The notes: a model not told the origin generated them from the letters alone. A DNA stretch of 61,506 nucleotides from Kalymmatonema hyalinum WJT4-NPBG1 (GCA_019359075.1 JAHHIB010000050.1:1-61506); one strand, 5' to 3'; shown: positions 28,001-37,258, counted from the first letter of the stretch. Translations and numbers: made by a program.

Positions 28001-28996
28001 CAGTGCCGTTTTGGTAGTCGGTTCGTAAAAGTATGCTTCCACTGGTTTGGAGAAGTCCAAACCCCCAGCAAACACTGCAATAACCCGTGCCCCCATAGAT
28101 TCTAGTTCTTGCACCATTGCCACATAATGGGCATCATCACCCGTTACCAGGTGCGTGCGTTGCAATACCAACCCAACACAAGGCGCTAGCGGGTCTTTCA
28201 AATCATTGGGGATATCCTTACGACTGTTGTGCCAATTGAGGTATTCTCTGACATCCTCAAACATTGTGGGGGCAAGAGGATGCCAGACCCCCATATCGGG
28301 ATAGACAACTGGTGCTTTGTATTGTACAGACGCGCCACCTCTGGTCTCTACGCCTTTTAATACGTACTTATCAGCTAGCATCAGCAAGAAGTTTTCCAGG
28401 TTATCTGCAGAACCCCCTAGCCAATACTGAAAGCTGAGCATAAAATTTCGGGCGTCCTGTGCTTTGTCCATTGGCAGGTACTTGAGCACTTGCGGCAATG
28501 TCCGCAGCAGCTTGAGCATCCCATCTTGGAAGCCCGCGCCGGATTTTTCCTTGCGCTTTCGCATGAACTGTGCTATCGCACTCTTAGATTGCCCCAATTG
28601 TGCCAAAGAGAAGGTGCCCATTTTGTTTAGGCGCATGACTTCCGGCATTGAGGGGAACACAACGGCAACGTCCAGGCGATCGCGGTGTGGTGCTACTGCT
28701 GCTACTAACTTTTGGGCTAAGTCTTCTATAAAAATCAGCGAGGCAATAAAGATATTGGCACTTGCGATCTCCTTTTGGAACTCCTCGTAGTTCTCTTTGT
28801 CTCGGAGTTCTTCAATCAAATAGCCACTAATTTCAATCGCCAGGTTGGGATGATTCTGGTTAATTTCCCGAACCGCTTGTGACAATGCACTCTGGTACTG
28901 GGACTCTAACACGACATAGACCACCTTAATTAAATGACGCCCCCGCAGGTTGTCAGGCGCAATATGTCTAATGGTGGACTTGACGTGAGTGAACAT
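25010..28996 (-). CDS. chlH: Magnesium chelatase subunit H
   Basis: This is the 1328-residue porphyrin-binding subunit of magnesium chelatase, which inserts Mg into protoporphyrin IX at the start of the chlorophyll branch. The start at 28996 ([14 protein letters not shown]) is preferred over the upstream ATG at 29059. It gives the usual family length and has AGGAG/GAGGAA just upstream. The DUF3479 N-terminal domain is followed by the CobN/Mg-chelatase domain with conserved stretches such as [35 protein letters not shown] and [16 protein letters not shown] near the C-terminus. It is complete and undamaged. ChlI and ChlD are not in the window. Confidence 0.97.
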   Translation of the reverse strand: MFTHVKSTIRHIAPDNLRGRHLIKVVYVVLESQYQSALSQAVREINQNHPNLAIEISGYLIEELRDKENYEEFQKEIASANIFIASLIFIEDLAQKLVAAVAPHRDRLDVAVVFPSMPEVMRLNKMGTFSLAQLGQSKSAIAQFMRKRKEKSGAGFQDGMLKLLRTLPQVLKYLPMDKAQDARNFMLSFQYWLGGSADNLENFLLMLADKYVLKGVETRGGASVQYKAPVVYPDMGVWHPLAPTMFEDVREYLNWHNSRKDIPNDLKDPLAPCVGLVLQRTHLVTGDDAHYVAMVQELESMGARVIAVFAGGLDFSKPVEAYFYEPTTKTALVDAVVSLTGFALVGGPARQDHPKAIDALKRLNRPYMVALPLVFQTTEEWQDSDLGLHPIQVALQIAIPELDGAIEPIILSGRDGTTGKAIALQDRIEAVAQRALKWANLRRKPKLHKKVAITVFSFPPDKGNVGTAAYLDVFGSIYEVMKALRNNGYEVQDLPESAKELMEQVIHDAQAQYSSPELNIAYRMPVREYEALTPYSQKLEENWGPPPGHLNSDGQNLLIYGKHFGNVFIGVQPTFGYEGDPMRLLFSRSASPHHGFAAYYTYLEQLWQADAVLHFGTHGSLEFMPGKQMGMSGECYPDNLIGTIPNLYYYAANNPSEATIAKRRSYAETISYLTPPAENAGLYKGLKELSELIGSYQTLKDSGRGISIVNTIMDKCRMVNLDKDIALPETDAKDMTAEERDNIVGLVYRKLMEIESRLLPCGLHVIGKPPSAEEAIATLVNIASLDRQEEEIQSLPRIIANSIGRNIDDIYQNSDKGILDDVQLLQDITMATRAAVSALVKEQIDAEGRVSRVSKLNFFNMGKKEPWVEALHKAGYTKVDVTDLKPLFEYLEFCLQQVCADNELGALLQGLEGEYILPGPGGDPIRNPDVLPTGKNIHALDPQSIPTTAAVQSAKIVVDRLLGRNKAENGGHYPETIACVLWGTDNIKTYGESLAQIMWMVGVRPVPDALGRVNKLELIPLEELGRPRIDVVVNCSGVFRDLFINQMNLLDQGVKMAAEADEPPSMNYVRKHALEQAEEMGINLRQAATRIFSNASGSYSSNINLAVENSTWDSEAELQEMYLKRKSFAFSADNPGTMEEERQIFERTLKTAEVTFQNLDSSEISLTDVSHYFDSDPTKVVASLRGDGKTPASYIADTTTANAQVRSLSETVRLDARTKMLNPKWYEGMLSHGYEGVRELSKRLVNTMGWSATAGAVDNWIYEDANETFIKDEEMRQRLLNLNPHSFRKMVSTLLEVNGRGYWETSENNLELLRELYQEVEDRIEGVE

Positions 28997-29059
28997 GCTT
29001 CCTCGGCTCCTTTGATGCGTGTTCTCGTTTGAGAAGTCCTCTTCGGCAAAAGCAGCCAT

Positions 29060-29351
29060 TCAGACTTCCTCTCTTAGGCAATATGAGTTTTTTACCAGAA
29101 AATGCTTGCTCAGTGGGGATTTTGTCGCCTATCTGACACAAAATGATATAAAAAATGAAATCATTTGTAACAATAGTTGACAGATTTGCGAAGTATTTAC
29201 TCGCTTATTGTAAATAAATCTTAATAAGGTTTGATGAACTGCTCTATTCTCGCAATAGGAAGGGAACCAATAACCGATGACAATGGACTAATGATTCATG
29301 TAGAGACCTGCCATGGCGCGTCTCTACAACTAATCTAATGACCAATGACCA
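29060..29351. other. Divergent promoter region of chlH and the LpxB-related gene
   Basis: It is AT-rich near chlH, with a tract of TTGACA (about 29178) and TATAAAAAAT-like sequence on the plus strand. It contains a near-perfect palindrome at 29299-29328 (TGTAGAGAC with its complement GTCTCTACA). Repeats of ATGACCAATGACC lead directly into the next gene. No ORF is supported. Confidence 0.5.
29299..29328. repeat. TGTAGAGACG-family palindrome, second copy
   Basis: TGTAGAGAC and GTCTCTACA flank CTGCCATGGCGC. The centre CCATGG is shared with the copy at 32597-32622 but not with the one at 24956-24985. Confidence 0.8.
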
Positions 29352-30725
29352 ATGACTGCTGATATTCTTATTCTCTCAAATGGTCCTGGGGAAGTGACGA
29401 CTTGGGTGCGCCCAGTGGTTAAAGCATTGCGGCAAATACTCAGTGATGACCGAAATCAAGTGAGAATTTCTGTAGTTTTGTCGCCTTGCCCCAATTCTAG
29501 TGGCAAAGAAGCAGATATTGCTCGGTCTTTCCCCGAAGTAGACCGAGTGCAGCCAGCAGATTATTTTTGGCAATTTTTGCTGTGGGGAAAGACATTTGAG
29601 AATTGGGACTGGCGGAAACGCGGTGTCGTTGTTTTCCTTGGTGGGGATCAATTTTTCCCCGTTGTTATCGGCAAAAGGCTAGGGTATCGCACCGTTATCT
29701 ATGCAGAATGGGATGCACGTTGGCACAACTTAATTGACCGCTTTGGAGTAATGAAACCCGAAGTGGCTGCGCGTGTCCCTGAAAAATTTGCCCACAAGTT
29801 CAGCGTTGTGGGAGATTTGATGCAAGAAGCCCAGGCTGAGGGAGTAGGGAAAGCAGGGGGAGCAGGGGAAGCAGGGGAAGCAGGGGGAGCAGGGGAGCAG
29901 GGGAGCAGGGGAGAAAATTCCTCTAATCACTCCACTCAGCACTCAGAACTCAGCACTGAACTCATTGGGGTACTTCCTGGATCAAAGGCGTCAAAATTGA
30001 CGCAAGGAGTACCTTTGACGTTGGCAATTGCGGAATATGTCCACGCTAGAAGACCGCAAACCAAGTTTGTGATTCCTGTAGCCCCAACTTTGGATTTACA
30101 AACTTTAGCTAGTTTTGCCGACCAAGAAAAAAACTCTTTTGTTCAAACATTTGGTTTTAGCGGTGCTTCTGTGATTGTCCCAGATGACAGTGGTAAAGGC
30201 ACGGCATTGCCGTACCGCTACGATCATCCTATCCTCAAGACAGGAACAGGTTTATGTGTGGAACTCTGGACTCAGTCACCTGCACACGATTTATTATCCC
30301 AGTGCTGCCTTTGCTTAACCACAGTGGGGGCAAACACTGCTGAACTCGGTGCTTTAGCTGTGCCAATGATTGTTTTGCTACCAACGCAACAGCTAGACGC
30401 GATGAGGTCTTGGGATGGTTTGCCTGGACTGTTGGCAAATTTGCCTTTGGTCGGTTCCGGTTTTGCTAAGCTAATTAACTGGCTAGTTTTGAGACGAAAA
30501 GGTTTGCTAGCATGGCCCAATATTTGGGCGCAGGAAATGGTCGTACCCGAACTAGTCGGAAAACTCAAGTCCCAAGAAGTCGGGGAAATGGTTTTAGATT
30601 TTCTGAGTCATCCAGAAAAATTAGCCCAAATACAAGCGAAGCTGCGGAGCATCCGAGGTGAGGCTGGTGCAGCACAAAAGCTAGCAACTTTGGTAAAGGA
30701 AGAATTAAGCAAGTACCAGAAGTAG
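29352..30725 (+). CDS. Lipid-A-disaccharide synthase-related protein (LpxB-like glycosyltransferase)
   Basis: The 457-residue protein resembles the LpxB-related family of cyanobacteria. It has a two-domain GT-B layout with ILILSNGPGEVTTWVRP at the N-terminus, RTVIYAEWDARWH near 117, and later GVLPGSKASKLTQG, GTGLCVEL, and CLTTVGANTAELGALAVPMIVLLP. The substrate is not known; ordinary lipid A synthesis is not implied. Residues about 163-204 are a low-complexity insert of Gly/Ala/Glu, then Ser/His/Gln. It is encoded by GGGAGCAGGG tandem repeats plus ACTCAGCACT repeats that are normally intergenic. The insert keeps frame and lies between the two domains, so the protein could tolerate it. Confidence 0.8.
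   Translation: MTADILILSNGPGEVTTWVRPVVKALRQILSDDRNQVRISVVLSPCPNSSGKEADIARSFPEVDRVQPADYFWQFLLWGKTFENWDWRKRGVVVFLGGDQFFPVVIGKRLGYRTVIYAEWDARWHNLIDRFGVMKPEVAARVPEKFAHKFSVVGDLMQEAQAEGVGKAGGAGEAGEAGGAGEQGSRGENSSNHSTQHSELSTELIGVLPGSKASKLTQGVPLTLAIAEYVHARRPQTKFVIPVAPTLDLQTLASFADQEKNSFVQTFGFSGASVIVPDDSGKGTALPYRYDHPILKTGTGLCVELWTQSPAHDLLSQCCLCLTTVGANTAELGALAVPMIVLLPTQQLDAMRSWDGLPGLLANLPLVGSGFAKLINWLVLRRKGLLAWPNIWAQEMVVPELVGKLKSQEVGEMVLDFLSHPEKLAQIQAKLRSIRGEAGAAQKLATLVKEELSKYQK
29838..29961. repeat. Tandem short repeats inside a coding sequence
   Basis: At 29838-29914 there are about nine degenerate units of GGGAGCAGG or GGAAGCAGG. At 29933-29961 a run of CACTCAGCACTCAGAACTCAGCACT follows in overlapping heptamer units. 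The same vocabulary is intergenic at 37320-37375 and 44129-44185. Here it lies within the LpxB-related gene in frame. Confidence 0.85.
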
Positions 30726-30756
30726 GGAAAGAAATAACTCTTTCATCTTCCTCATC

Positions 30757-31146
30757 TCATTCTCCAGAAGATTCTCCATCCCGCCGTCCCAGTTCATAAA
30801 CACCAGAACCTATACAGGCAAGTATCCCCATGCTAATTCCCCAGCTTGGACCTAAACTGATTTCTACTCCCCAATTAAATAAAGCGCCAATCACTAGAAA
30901 GGGGACAATACTGAAAAGCGAGGCGTAAAAAGCATTCTGTGATTCTCTCGCTTTCCTTGTTTTTTCAAATTCTGACTGACTCGTGTAGAGCGATCGCTCA
31001 GCAAAGTTAAACCAGCGGTTTAGTTGGTGGATAACCCATTCACTGGCTGAGGAAAAACCTAAATACAGCGCCAAAGACCACAAACTTGCTCCGGCGATCG
31101 CGATTGTGTCTAACTCAAAGCTGAAAGGCAATATTTCGGTCAGCAT
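30757..31146 (-). CDS. Small membrane protein of unknown function
   Basis: This 129-residue protein has three hydrophobic segments. The first is ELDTIAIAGASLWSLALYLGF, then comes a basic loop rich in FEKTRKARESQ. Then follow ASLFSIVPFLVIGALFNWG and the glycine-rich GISMGILACIGSGVYELG. The C-terminus is charged (RRDGESSGE). It is convergent with the LpxB-related gene, about 30 bp apart. No family is recognised. Confidence 0.6.
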   Translation of the reverse strand: MLTEILPFSFELDTIAIAGASLWSLALYLGFSSASEWVIHQLNRWFNFAERSLYTSQSEFEKTRKARESQNAFYASLFSIVPFLVIGALFNWGVEISLGPSWGISMGILACIGSGVYELGRRDGESSGE

Positions 31147-31708
31147 GGCTTGTGGGACTCGTGTGGAGGGTGCGCTTTCGCTTCTATTGAAGCTAGATTA
31201 ATTTCTTAATGCAATCTTAAGCATAAACTTAACAGCATTTTTACTTATTGGCAACGATTTCACAGGTATAATTCATGGTGCATAAATTGACATATGCAAG
31301 CCTAAGTATATACTTACCATAAAATGTAATCACCAATACTCCTAATAATTATCAGGTAATCACTAGCAACGTAAACACCCACTATTAAAAGAAGAATTAT
31401 TGCTTAAGTATAACTGCTGAAAAGTATCTACAATAGCTGTTTTACTCTAAATATCATATTTTTTATTTTCAATTAAAAATGCTCTAATTTTGACAACTCA
31501 AAAAATAGTACTTGAAACGACTTGACATAGAAAGATTTTCAAGTAAGATATGGCGATGATAAGCAAAAAATAATACGCTTTTTCTTGTGATGCAGAAGGT
31601 GAACGCAAACAAAAGCAGATGTCAATCCCTAATCAAAATTCAAACCTCTGCTCCGGTTGGATGCAACATCAATTTACTGGTAGATCTAACGGCTAGAGGG
31701 CTAAAAAA
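31147..31708. other. AT-rich intergenic region upstream of the M23 peptidase
   Basis: No gene is seen in 562 bp. The region has a perfect 14-bp palindrome TAAGTATATACTTA (31303-31316), with further TAAGTATA words near 31405. A weak promoter-like TTGACA at 31522 stands about 180 bp before the gene. The long 5' leader of the M23 gene could hold control elements, but none is recognised. Confidence 0.4.
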
Positions 31709-32545
31709 ATGAGTAAGTGGCGAGGAACAGTAGCACTTTCTGCAGTCAGTCTGTCTATATTAGGATTGAGTGTTGTAGGTTTCATCACTCTATTGTCAAA
31801 GTCAAAAACGGTTGAAGCTGTAGAATTTAACTCCAAGCAGATAGCAACGTTCAACAATTGGCAAGCAACTTCAATTCCTGTAAAAAATTCTCAGGCACAC
31901 CAGTCAAAAGCATCTATAGAATTTAAATCTAACGGGTACCAGCCAAAAGCATCTCCAAAATTTAAATCTCAGCAGGTAGCAATAGCTAACAATTGGCTAG
32001 CAGCCTCTTTTCCTGTAGAAAATTTTCACTCATACACATCCGCATTTGGCTACCGTCGTTCTGCGACTGGTGGCTCAAATTTGGAATTTCACGGTGGGTT
32101 AGATATCGCCGCCCCACAAGGTAGTTATATTCGTAATTGGTGGACAGGTACAGTCACAAAGGTTCACGACAAGGACGCCTGTGGTACATATATAGTCATT
32201 CAGTCTGGCGAATGGGAACACACCTACTGTCATATGGAAGGACAAGTTGAAACCGCAGATGGTCGCCGTTATTTCATAGATAGGGCTGGTGGAATTCAAA
32301 TTTGGGAAGGTCAGCAACTGGGTGCTGGAATGAGAATTGGTCGGGTAGGGATGACCGGGCGAACCACAGGTCCTCACCTTCATTGGGGGCTAAAATATGC
32401 CAAACAATATGTAGATCCAGCAATGGTTTTGCGAGAAATGTTTTCCCAGCAGCAAATTGCCAGAAATCCATCGCAAAGGTGGACTCCACAACAATCACAA
32501 GTCATCATTGAGGAATCAAAAGCTGTAGGCGATTCGGGATATTAA
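31709..32545 (+). CDS. M23 family metallopeptidase (LytM-like)
   Basis: This 278-residue secreted or membrane-anchored peptidase has a hydrophobic N-terminal segment (about 8-29: ALSAVSLSILGLSVVGFITLL). A low-complexity linker includes two near-repeats of QSKASIEFKSNGYQPKASPKFKS. The M23 domain (about 110-245) has the zinc ligands in EFHGGLDIAAP and in TTGPHLHWGL, and the middle His in EHTYCHM. Such enzymes cut peptidoglycan cross-links. The repeats around 63-90 have no function known to me. It stands alone and is convergent with ftsH. Confidence 0.88.
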   Translation: MSKWRGTVALSAVSLSILGLSVVGFITLLSKSKTVEAVEFNSKQIATFNNWQATSIPVKNSQAHQSKASIEFKSNGYQPKASPKFKSQQVAIANNWLAASFPVENFHSYTSAFGYRRSATGGSNLEFHGGLDIAAPQGSYIRNWWTGTVTKVHDKDACGTYIVIQSGEWEHTYCHMEGQVETADGRRYFIDRAGGIQIWEGQQLGAGMRIGRVGMTGRTTGPHLHWGLKYAKQYVDPAMVLREMFSQQQIARNPSQRWTPQQSQVIIEESKAVGDSGY

Positions 32546-32596
32546 ATGAGGAAGTGTTAATTGTTAGTTGTTTTAGTAGCCACTAACTACTAAATG

Positions 32597-32622
32597 TAGA
32601 GACGTGCCATGGCACGTCTCTA
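32597..32622. repeat. TGTAGAGACG-family palindrome, third copy
   Basis: TAGAGACGTGCCA and its complement form a perfect 26-bp palindrome between the convergent M23 and ftsH genes. It may end both transcripts. Related palindromes are at 24956 and 29299. Confidence 0.85.
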
Positions 32623-32637
32623 GAACTAACTACGTTC

Positions 32638-34542
32638 CTAACCAGACACAACTAATTGTTGCTTCTCTGGCAGTTGGGTATATTCAGAGACAATTTTACG
32701 GAATTGCTCGCCCTCTATTGTCTCCTGTTCCACGAGCAAATCGACAAGGCGGTCTACCAAAGCTCTGTTTTCACGTATGATGCGACGAGCTTCTTGGTAG
32801 CAGGTAGTTGCCATTGCTCGCACTTGTCGGTCAATCTTGATCGCCATTTCTTCTGAATACTCGGAGCGATTAACCCAATCTCGTCCGAGAAAGACATCAC
32901 TATTCTGAGTTTCTAGAGCCACTAACCCTAAGTCAGACATACCATACATCGTTATCATCTTACGAGCAAGATTTGTCACAACCTTTAGGTCGTTGCTGGC
33001 TCCACCTGTGACCTCAGCTTCACCAAAAACCTCTACTTCTGACGCCTTTCCTCCTAAGGTCATGGTGATGTTGTCTTGCAGCCAAGCCTTAGTATAAAGC
33101 CCGCTGTCAATCATTTCTTCATTCAGAATCTGCTGAGAAAAACCACCAACTCCACCAGAACGGGGAATAATTGTCACCTTATTTAAGGGGTCAGAATATT
33201 TCAGGAGTGTAGACAACAGAGCGTGTCCAATCTCATGATAAGCAATCAACCGCTTTTTCTTGCTATCCAACAGCGGGTTGAGGGTGAGCCCAATTGTCAA
33301 TCTGTCAATAGCATCATCAATTTCTAGCTGCGTAATTGCCTCTTTACGTCTACGTGCTGTGAGAATTGCCCCTTCGTTGAGGAGGTTTGCTAAGTCCGCC
33401 CCTGTAAAACCTGGTGTACGACGAGCAACAACTTCTAAAGAAACAGATGGGTCAATTTTCTTGTTACGCGAGTGGACTTGCAAAATTTCCAGACGACCTT
33501 TGCGGTCTGGTGCATCCACAATCACTTGTCGGTCAAACCGTCCTGGTCTCAGCAACGCGGTATCTAGGACATCCGGGCGGTTTGTGGCAGCAATAATAAT
33601 AATACCGGTGTTACCCTCAAAACCGTCCATTTCGGTAAGCAGTTGGTTGAGGGTTTGTTCCCGCTCATCGTTTCCGCCACCGATTCCTGCACCCCGCTGT
33701 CGTCCTACGGCATCGATTTCATCGATAAATATGAGACAGGGAGCATTTTCTTTGGCTTTCTTAAATAAGTCGCGTACGCGGGATGCTCCCACACCCACGA
33801 ACATTTCCACAAACTCAGAACCGGAAATGCTAAAGAACGGTACAGCTGCTTCGCCAGCGATCGCTTTTGCTAAGAGCGTTTTTCCTGTTCCCGGAGGTCC
33901 AACCAACAGCACTCCTTTGGGAATGCGTGCGCCCACAGCAGTGAATTTTTCTGGTTGTTTGAGGAAAGTTACGACTTCTTGTAGTTCTTCTTTGGCTTCT
34001 TCAATACCTGCCACATCCTCAAATTTCACTCCGGTTTTTGCCTCCATCTGGAAGCGAGCTCTGGTTTTACCGAAGTTCATGGCTTGGCTAGAAGCATTCG
34101 TAGAGCGGCGGAGGAACAATAACATCAAAGCAACCAGTGGCAAAATCCACATCAGGTTGATCAAAAGCCCTACAGCCGCTCTGCCATTAGCAGAGGAAAC
34201 TTCCTCAAAATCAACGTTATTGTCTTTTAGCCTGCTAATTAACTCAGCGTTTTGTTCCAAAAGCCGCACTTGTATCGGTTGTGCATCTTGCTTTTGCCCT
34301 TTTAGATAAACCCTTGCTACCTGATCGGTTTCGTCAAGCTCTACTCTTTTGACTTCCTTATTCTCGGTTTTCCTGATTAATTCGCCATAGGATAGGGACT
34401 CGCGCTCTACTTTTTGCGCCAGCGCGGGAGTACTCCCTAACATTCCTGGCAACATGATTAAACCAGCTGCTAGCGCTCCAGTAAAAGCTGCACGCTTTGC
34501 ACTTTGCTGTTTCATCAATGTCTTTTTCTCAAAATTTTTCAT
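32638..34542 (-). CDS. ftsH: ATP-dependent zinc metalloprotease FtsH
   Basis: This is a 634-residue membrane AAA protease. The N-terminal helix or signal-like segment (about 17-42) and a second membrane helix (about 124-144) bracket a lumenal or periplasmic domain. The AAA module follows: Walker A GPPGTGKT at 215-222, Walker B LIFIDEID at about 270-277 and the SRH around [18 protein letters not shown]. The protease domain has the zinc motif HEIGH at 436-440. Cyanobacteria have four FtsH forms, which handle photosystem II repair and other quality control; which form this is cannot be settled here. SD-like AAAGGG precedes ATG 34542. Confidence 0.96.
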   Translation of the reverse strand: MKNFEKKTLMKQQSAKRAAFTGALAAGLIMLPGMLGSTPALAQKVERESLSYGELIRKTENKEVKRVELDETDQVARVYLKGQKQDAQPIQVRLLEQNAELISRLKDNNVDFEEVSSANGRAAVGLLINLMWILPLVALMLLFLRRSTNASSQAMNFGKTRARFQMEAKTGVKFEDVAGIEEAKEELQEVVTFLKQPEKFTAVGARIPKGVLLVGPPGTGKTLLAKAIAGEAAVPFFSISGSEFVEMFVGVGASRVRDLFKKAKENAPCLIFIDEIDAVGRQRGAGIGGGNDEREQTLNQLLTEMDGFEGNTGIIIIAATNRPDVLDTALLRPGRFDRQVIVDAPDRKGRLEILQVHSRNKKIDPSVSLEVVARRTPGFTGADLANLLNEGAILTARRRKEAITQLEIDDAIDRLTIGLTLNPLLDSKKKRLIAYHEIGHALLSTLLKYSDPLNKVTIIPRSGGVGGFSQQILNEEMIDSGLYTKAWLQDNITMTLGGKASEVEVFGEAEVTGGASNDLKVVTNLARKMITMYGMSDLGLVALETQNSDVFLGRDWVNRSEYSEEMAIKIDRQVRAMATTCYQEARRIIRENRALVDRLVDLLVEQETIEGEQFRKIVSEYTQLPEKQQLVVSG

Positions 34543-35027
34543 AATAATTACCCTTTGTTTGCTGCTCCATAACCGAGCACTCGTTTCTATGCCTTTTCCT
34601 CTACCAAGAGTAGAAATCAGGGGTCTCTAATCTTCTAGTGTAACTTCCAAAAAAAACCATTCCCAAGTTTTTCCTCGCTATGCCGTTTCATTAAAACCGG
34701 AAAAATCCGGCAACCTTATTGCTGGTTGGCTAGTTTAGAGCTAACGATCTTGACGGAAAAACCACCCAAAACCCAAAATTTTGGGTGCAAAACAAGTCAA
34801 TTTGATGGGCGGTTTTTCACTTATGTTGCCGGATTTTTACACGTTTAGACCCAACCCTTCAATGCCTCTGTTTATTAGAATTACTTTGTTTTTGACACAT
34901 AACTGGAAGTTTAGGAATTTCTTGCTAGTCCGACTCTTTGCTAAAAAGCCTTTTAAAATACTACTTTTACATTTTATCTGTGCTGTGTCCTCGCTCCTTT
35001 AGCATAAAATTCTCTGCTAACTGCAAT
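34543..35027. other. Intergenic region with nested inverted repeats
   Basis: This is the upstream region of ftsH. It holds the three-tier palindrome described at 34701-34838. An upstream Ser/Phe-rich reading frame at 34781-35002 has no good start or codon pattern and is not called. Promoters of ftsH must lie between 34543 and about 34700. Confidence 0.5.
34701..34838. repeat. Three nested inverted repeats
   Basis: The outer arms AAAAATCCGGCAAC (34701-34714) and GTTGCCGGATTTTT (34825-34838) are perfect. The middle arms GAAAAACCACCC (34756-34767) and GGGCGGTTTTTC (34807-34818) have one G-T pair. The core ACCCAAAATTTTGGGT (34771-34786) is a perfect palindrome. No protein is encoded. As RNA it would fold into a branched or extended rod; as DNA it looks like a small palindromic mobile element. 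Confidence 0.75.
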
Positions 35028-35057
35028 TTGACATATTATGTCACAGATAGCTATGAT
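35028..35057 (+). promoter_or_regulatory. Sigma70-type promoter before a noncoding region
   Basis: TTGACA (35028-35033) is followed by an 18-bp spacer and TATGAT (35052-35057). It is one of the best housekeeping-type promoters in the window. Transcription would begin near 35064 and run into 290 bp without a convincing start codon, which suggests a noncoding RNA or a long 5' leader for the FMN reductase gene. Confidence 0.6.
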
Positions 35058-35064
35058 ATATACA

Positions 35065-35300
35065 TAGTCGTAATGACTTCATATTTTCACTGCCTTAGCT
35101 TTGGCGTGTGAGACTTTATTATTGAAGCTTTTTACTGAACAAGAAAGAACTCAGAATCATCCATCCGAACGAGTGCATGATCTGTGTACGACTGGGTGGC
35201 GAAGTTTTGGGTTCAGTCCCCCACCGAATCAAAGATTTTGTTGGTTCTCAATGAGTGGTGGGCTGAATTCCTCACTCATTGCATTCTGATTTCTGTGTTC
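35065..35300 (+). ncRNA. Candidate structured ncRNA, possibly 6S-like
   Basis: The transcript expected from the promoter above folds by eye into a rod. CAGAAT (about 35152) pairs with ATTCTG near 35283, and GAGTG with CACTC. GTTCAG and CCCACC (about 35211-35225) pair with GGTGGG and CTGAAT (about 35257-35269). GAATC pairs with GGTTC at the tip. A rod with a large one-sided bubble is the 6S RNA architecture. No candidate protein fits. No strong terminator is seen at the end. The 6S label is an inference from shape only. Confidence 0.4.
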
Positions 35301-35356
35301 TCTTGTTCTCTTGTTCTTCTTCAAGATAGTTATAGTTACGGGAATTTAATTGAACT

Positions 35357-35902
35357 ATGGTGAAAATTGTTGGCATTGGTGGTAGCTTAAGACCTCAATC
35401 CTACGCTCAAATGGCTTTGCTTCTAGCCGCGCAACGGGTGGAAGCTCTGGGTGCAGATGTTGAAATTCTCGATTTGCGGCAAATGCAATTACCATTTTGC
35501 AATGGGGAAGAAGAGTATCCAGATTATCCGGATGTTCAGCGGTTACGCGATGCGGTTAGTAGCGCCGACGGGTTAATTTTGGCGACACCAGAGTATCATG
35601 GCAGCGTGAGCGGTGTCCTGAAAAATGCCCTTGATTTGATGAGTTTTGACCAGTTGTCTGATAAAGTGACAGGATTGATTAGCGTGTTGGGAGGACAGCC
35701 TAACAGCAACGCCCTGAATGACCTACGGCTGATTATGCGTTGGGTACACGCTTGGGTGATTCCAGAGCAAATTGGGATTGGACAAGTTTGGAAAGCCTTT
35801 AGTCCTGATGGTAAGTTGTTGGATGAAAAACTCTCTCAACGTTTCGACCAATTTGCTCAGAGTTTGATTGACAATACGCGCAAGTTGAGAGGCGTGTCTT
35901 AG
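35357..35902 (+). CDS. NADPH-dependent FMN reductase family protein
   Basis: This 181-residue flavodoxin-like reductase has the family's FMN phosphate-binding loop GGSLRPQSY (about 8-16). It also has PEYHGSVSGVLKNALD (near 78-93), the second FMN motif. Relatives reduce quinones, chromate or free FMN. It starts at ATG 35357. It is preceded by the candidate ncRNA region and followed by dispersed repeats. Confidence 0.9.
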   Translation: MVKIVGIGGSLRPQSYAQMALLLAAQRVEALGADVEILDLRQMQLPFCNGEEEYPDYPDVQRLRDAVSSADGLILATPEYHGSVSGVLKNALDLMSFDQLSDKVTGLISVLGGQPNSNALNDLRLIMRWVHAWVIPEQIGIGQVWKAFSPDGKLLDEKLSQRFDQFAQSLIDNTRKLRGVS

Positions 35903-36145
35903 TCGTTTCGCGCCTTAACGTCTTGGCACGCCAGTCGCACGCGCGGGGGGAACCCCCGCACGGTGAACTAGTGCGTAGGCGGGTTTCCCAACCTAGCCAA
36001 CTGGTGTTGGCGCAGCCTCTGGAGGAGGAGACACCCGTAAGCGCAGGCACTCTCGGCGCGTAAGCTCCTCGCTCCGAGCGAGGCACACGCAGCGTCTCCG
36101 ACTGGAGTTGGGCGCTGGCTCGTCTTGGCGCGAAATTAATTCACT
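35903..36145. repeat. GC-rich dispersed repeats
   Basis: A strong hairpin GCGGGGG-GAA-CCCCCGC lies at about 35943-35959. A TTTCCCAACCTAG-type block lies at 35984-36004. HIP1-related words CGCAGCGTCTCCGACTGGAG lie near 36090-36110. Such repeats are frequent in filamentous cyanobacteria and are the same vocabulary as at 24793 and 37672. No gene is present. Confidence 0.6.
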
Positions 36146-37258
36146 TTAGTGGTGGTGATGATGATGCGCTACAGCTAACTGGGGATTAACCGCCACAGTT
36201 TGTTCTGACACCAACTCGGTAATATGAGCATTTGCCCATTGAGCTGCCATTGTTAAGAATTCAGAATTGTCGTTAACACAGGGCATCTGCACGTAGTTTA
36301 GATCAGGATGTTTTTTCTGTAGCGCATGAATGATGTGGTGTACATCTAGTAGAGTTTCATGGTTTTCTGTAGCAAAGCCAATCGGCATAAAGACAAGCGC
36401 TTTGGTACCTAATTGAATCAGGTTTTTCGCTGCTTGTTCGACATTTGGTAGCGTCCATTCAATGAGGGGTGTGTCGTGGTTTAGCCACCCAATGGAAATG
36501 AGAGGGTAGCGGTTGATTAACTGATCGCGTACTAAGTCGTAGAGTATTTGACTTTCGGTAATTCCAGAGGTGAATCCTTTGGCTTTGTGAGGACAACCGT
36601 GGTTCATCAGCACAATGCCAATCTGAGAAGGTAGGTAAGCACTGGCTAAGTCAGCGGTAATTTTCTCTTCCACAAGACGCGCTATCAAATTGATGTAAGC
36701 TGGTTCGTTGTAGAAGGATGGGATATAGCGCAGTCCTTTAACCCAGTGTTCATCACCATCTGTCAACTCAGCAAAAGCGTTGTTGACTTGCTCAATGGCA
36801 ATACCACTCGTGAAGATGGAATCGACAACCAGCAGTGGATAGATGAGTATTTTGTCAAAGCCTTGGTTTTTGATTTCTGCCAAGACTTGGTTGGGAAGGA
36901 AAGGGGCGCAGAAGTTGAAGGCTTTAAAAACTTTAACGCCTTCACCCCACTGTGCCTGTAGGTTTTTTTCAATTCCAGCGCGTTGTTTTTCAAAAATGGC
37001 ATTGTGTGGGGAAATAAAATCATGGTGTTGATGTCCCCACTCATGACGGTCAAATAATGCCAAAAGCCGTGCGAGGGGAGGATAAATCCAGGTTGGCACG
37101 GGTGCGAATTTTGCTGTCAGCAGATTTAAAGCTTGTTCATTATAGTTAGCGAAATCTTCGTAGCTTTCGACTTCGCCGTAACCCATAAGCAATACTGCTA
37201 CTCGGTCTTGACTTGACAATTGCTCAGTGGGCTGTAGTTTTTCTGGTGTGGCTACCAC
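36146..37258 (-). CDS. Ferrochelatase-family protein with a natural C-terminal His6 tail
   Basis: This 370-residue protein belongs to the ferrochelatase (HemH) family. VAVLLMGYGEVE resembles the N-terminal strand, and GFATENHETLLDVHH corresponds to the family signature that carries the catalytic Glu. A conserved His motif NHGCPHKAKG lies near 218. It lacks the C-terminal membrane (chlorophyll a/b-binding-like) segment of the main cyanobacterial ferrochelatase. It ends VAHHHHHH, encoded by CAT CAT CAT CAC CAC CAC before TAA. It may be a paralogue with a different tetrapyrrole or metal, so I give no gene symbol. The tail could bind or carry metal. Confidence 0.75.
   Translation of the reverse strand: MVATPEKLQPTEQLSSQDRVAVLLMGYGEVESYEDFANYNEQALNLLTAKFAPVPTWIYPPLARLLALFDRHEWGHQHHDFISPHNAIFEKQRAGIEKNLQAQWGEGVKVFKAFNFCAPFLPNQVLAEIKNQGFDKILIYPLLVVDSIFTSGIAIEQVNNAFAELTDGDEHWVKGLRYIPSFYNEPAYINLIARLVEEKITADLASAYLPSQIGIVLMNHGCPHKAKGFTSGITESQILYDLVRDQLINRYPLISIGWLNHDTPLIEWTLPNVEQAAKNLIQLGTKALVFMPIGFATENHETLLDVHHIIHALQKKHPDLNYVQMPCVNDNSEFLTMAAQWANAHITELVSEQTVAVNPQLAVAHHHHHH

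Noticed and set aside
33260-34309. 349-codon plus-strand ORF inside ftsH
   Set aside because: It is a shadow on the opposite strand of the well-supported ftsH gene.
34781-35002. 73-codon ORF upstream of the ncRNA region
   Set aside because: It runs through the nested palindrome and has the look of AT-rich chance coding.
35160-35240. tRNA-like GGTTCAGTCCCC motif
   Set aside because: It resembles a T-arm, but no acceptor stem or anticodon arm can be drawn around it.
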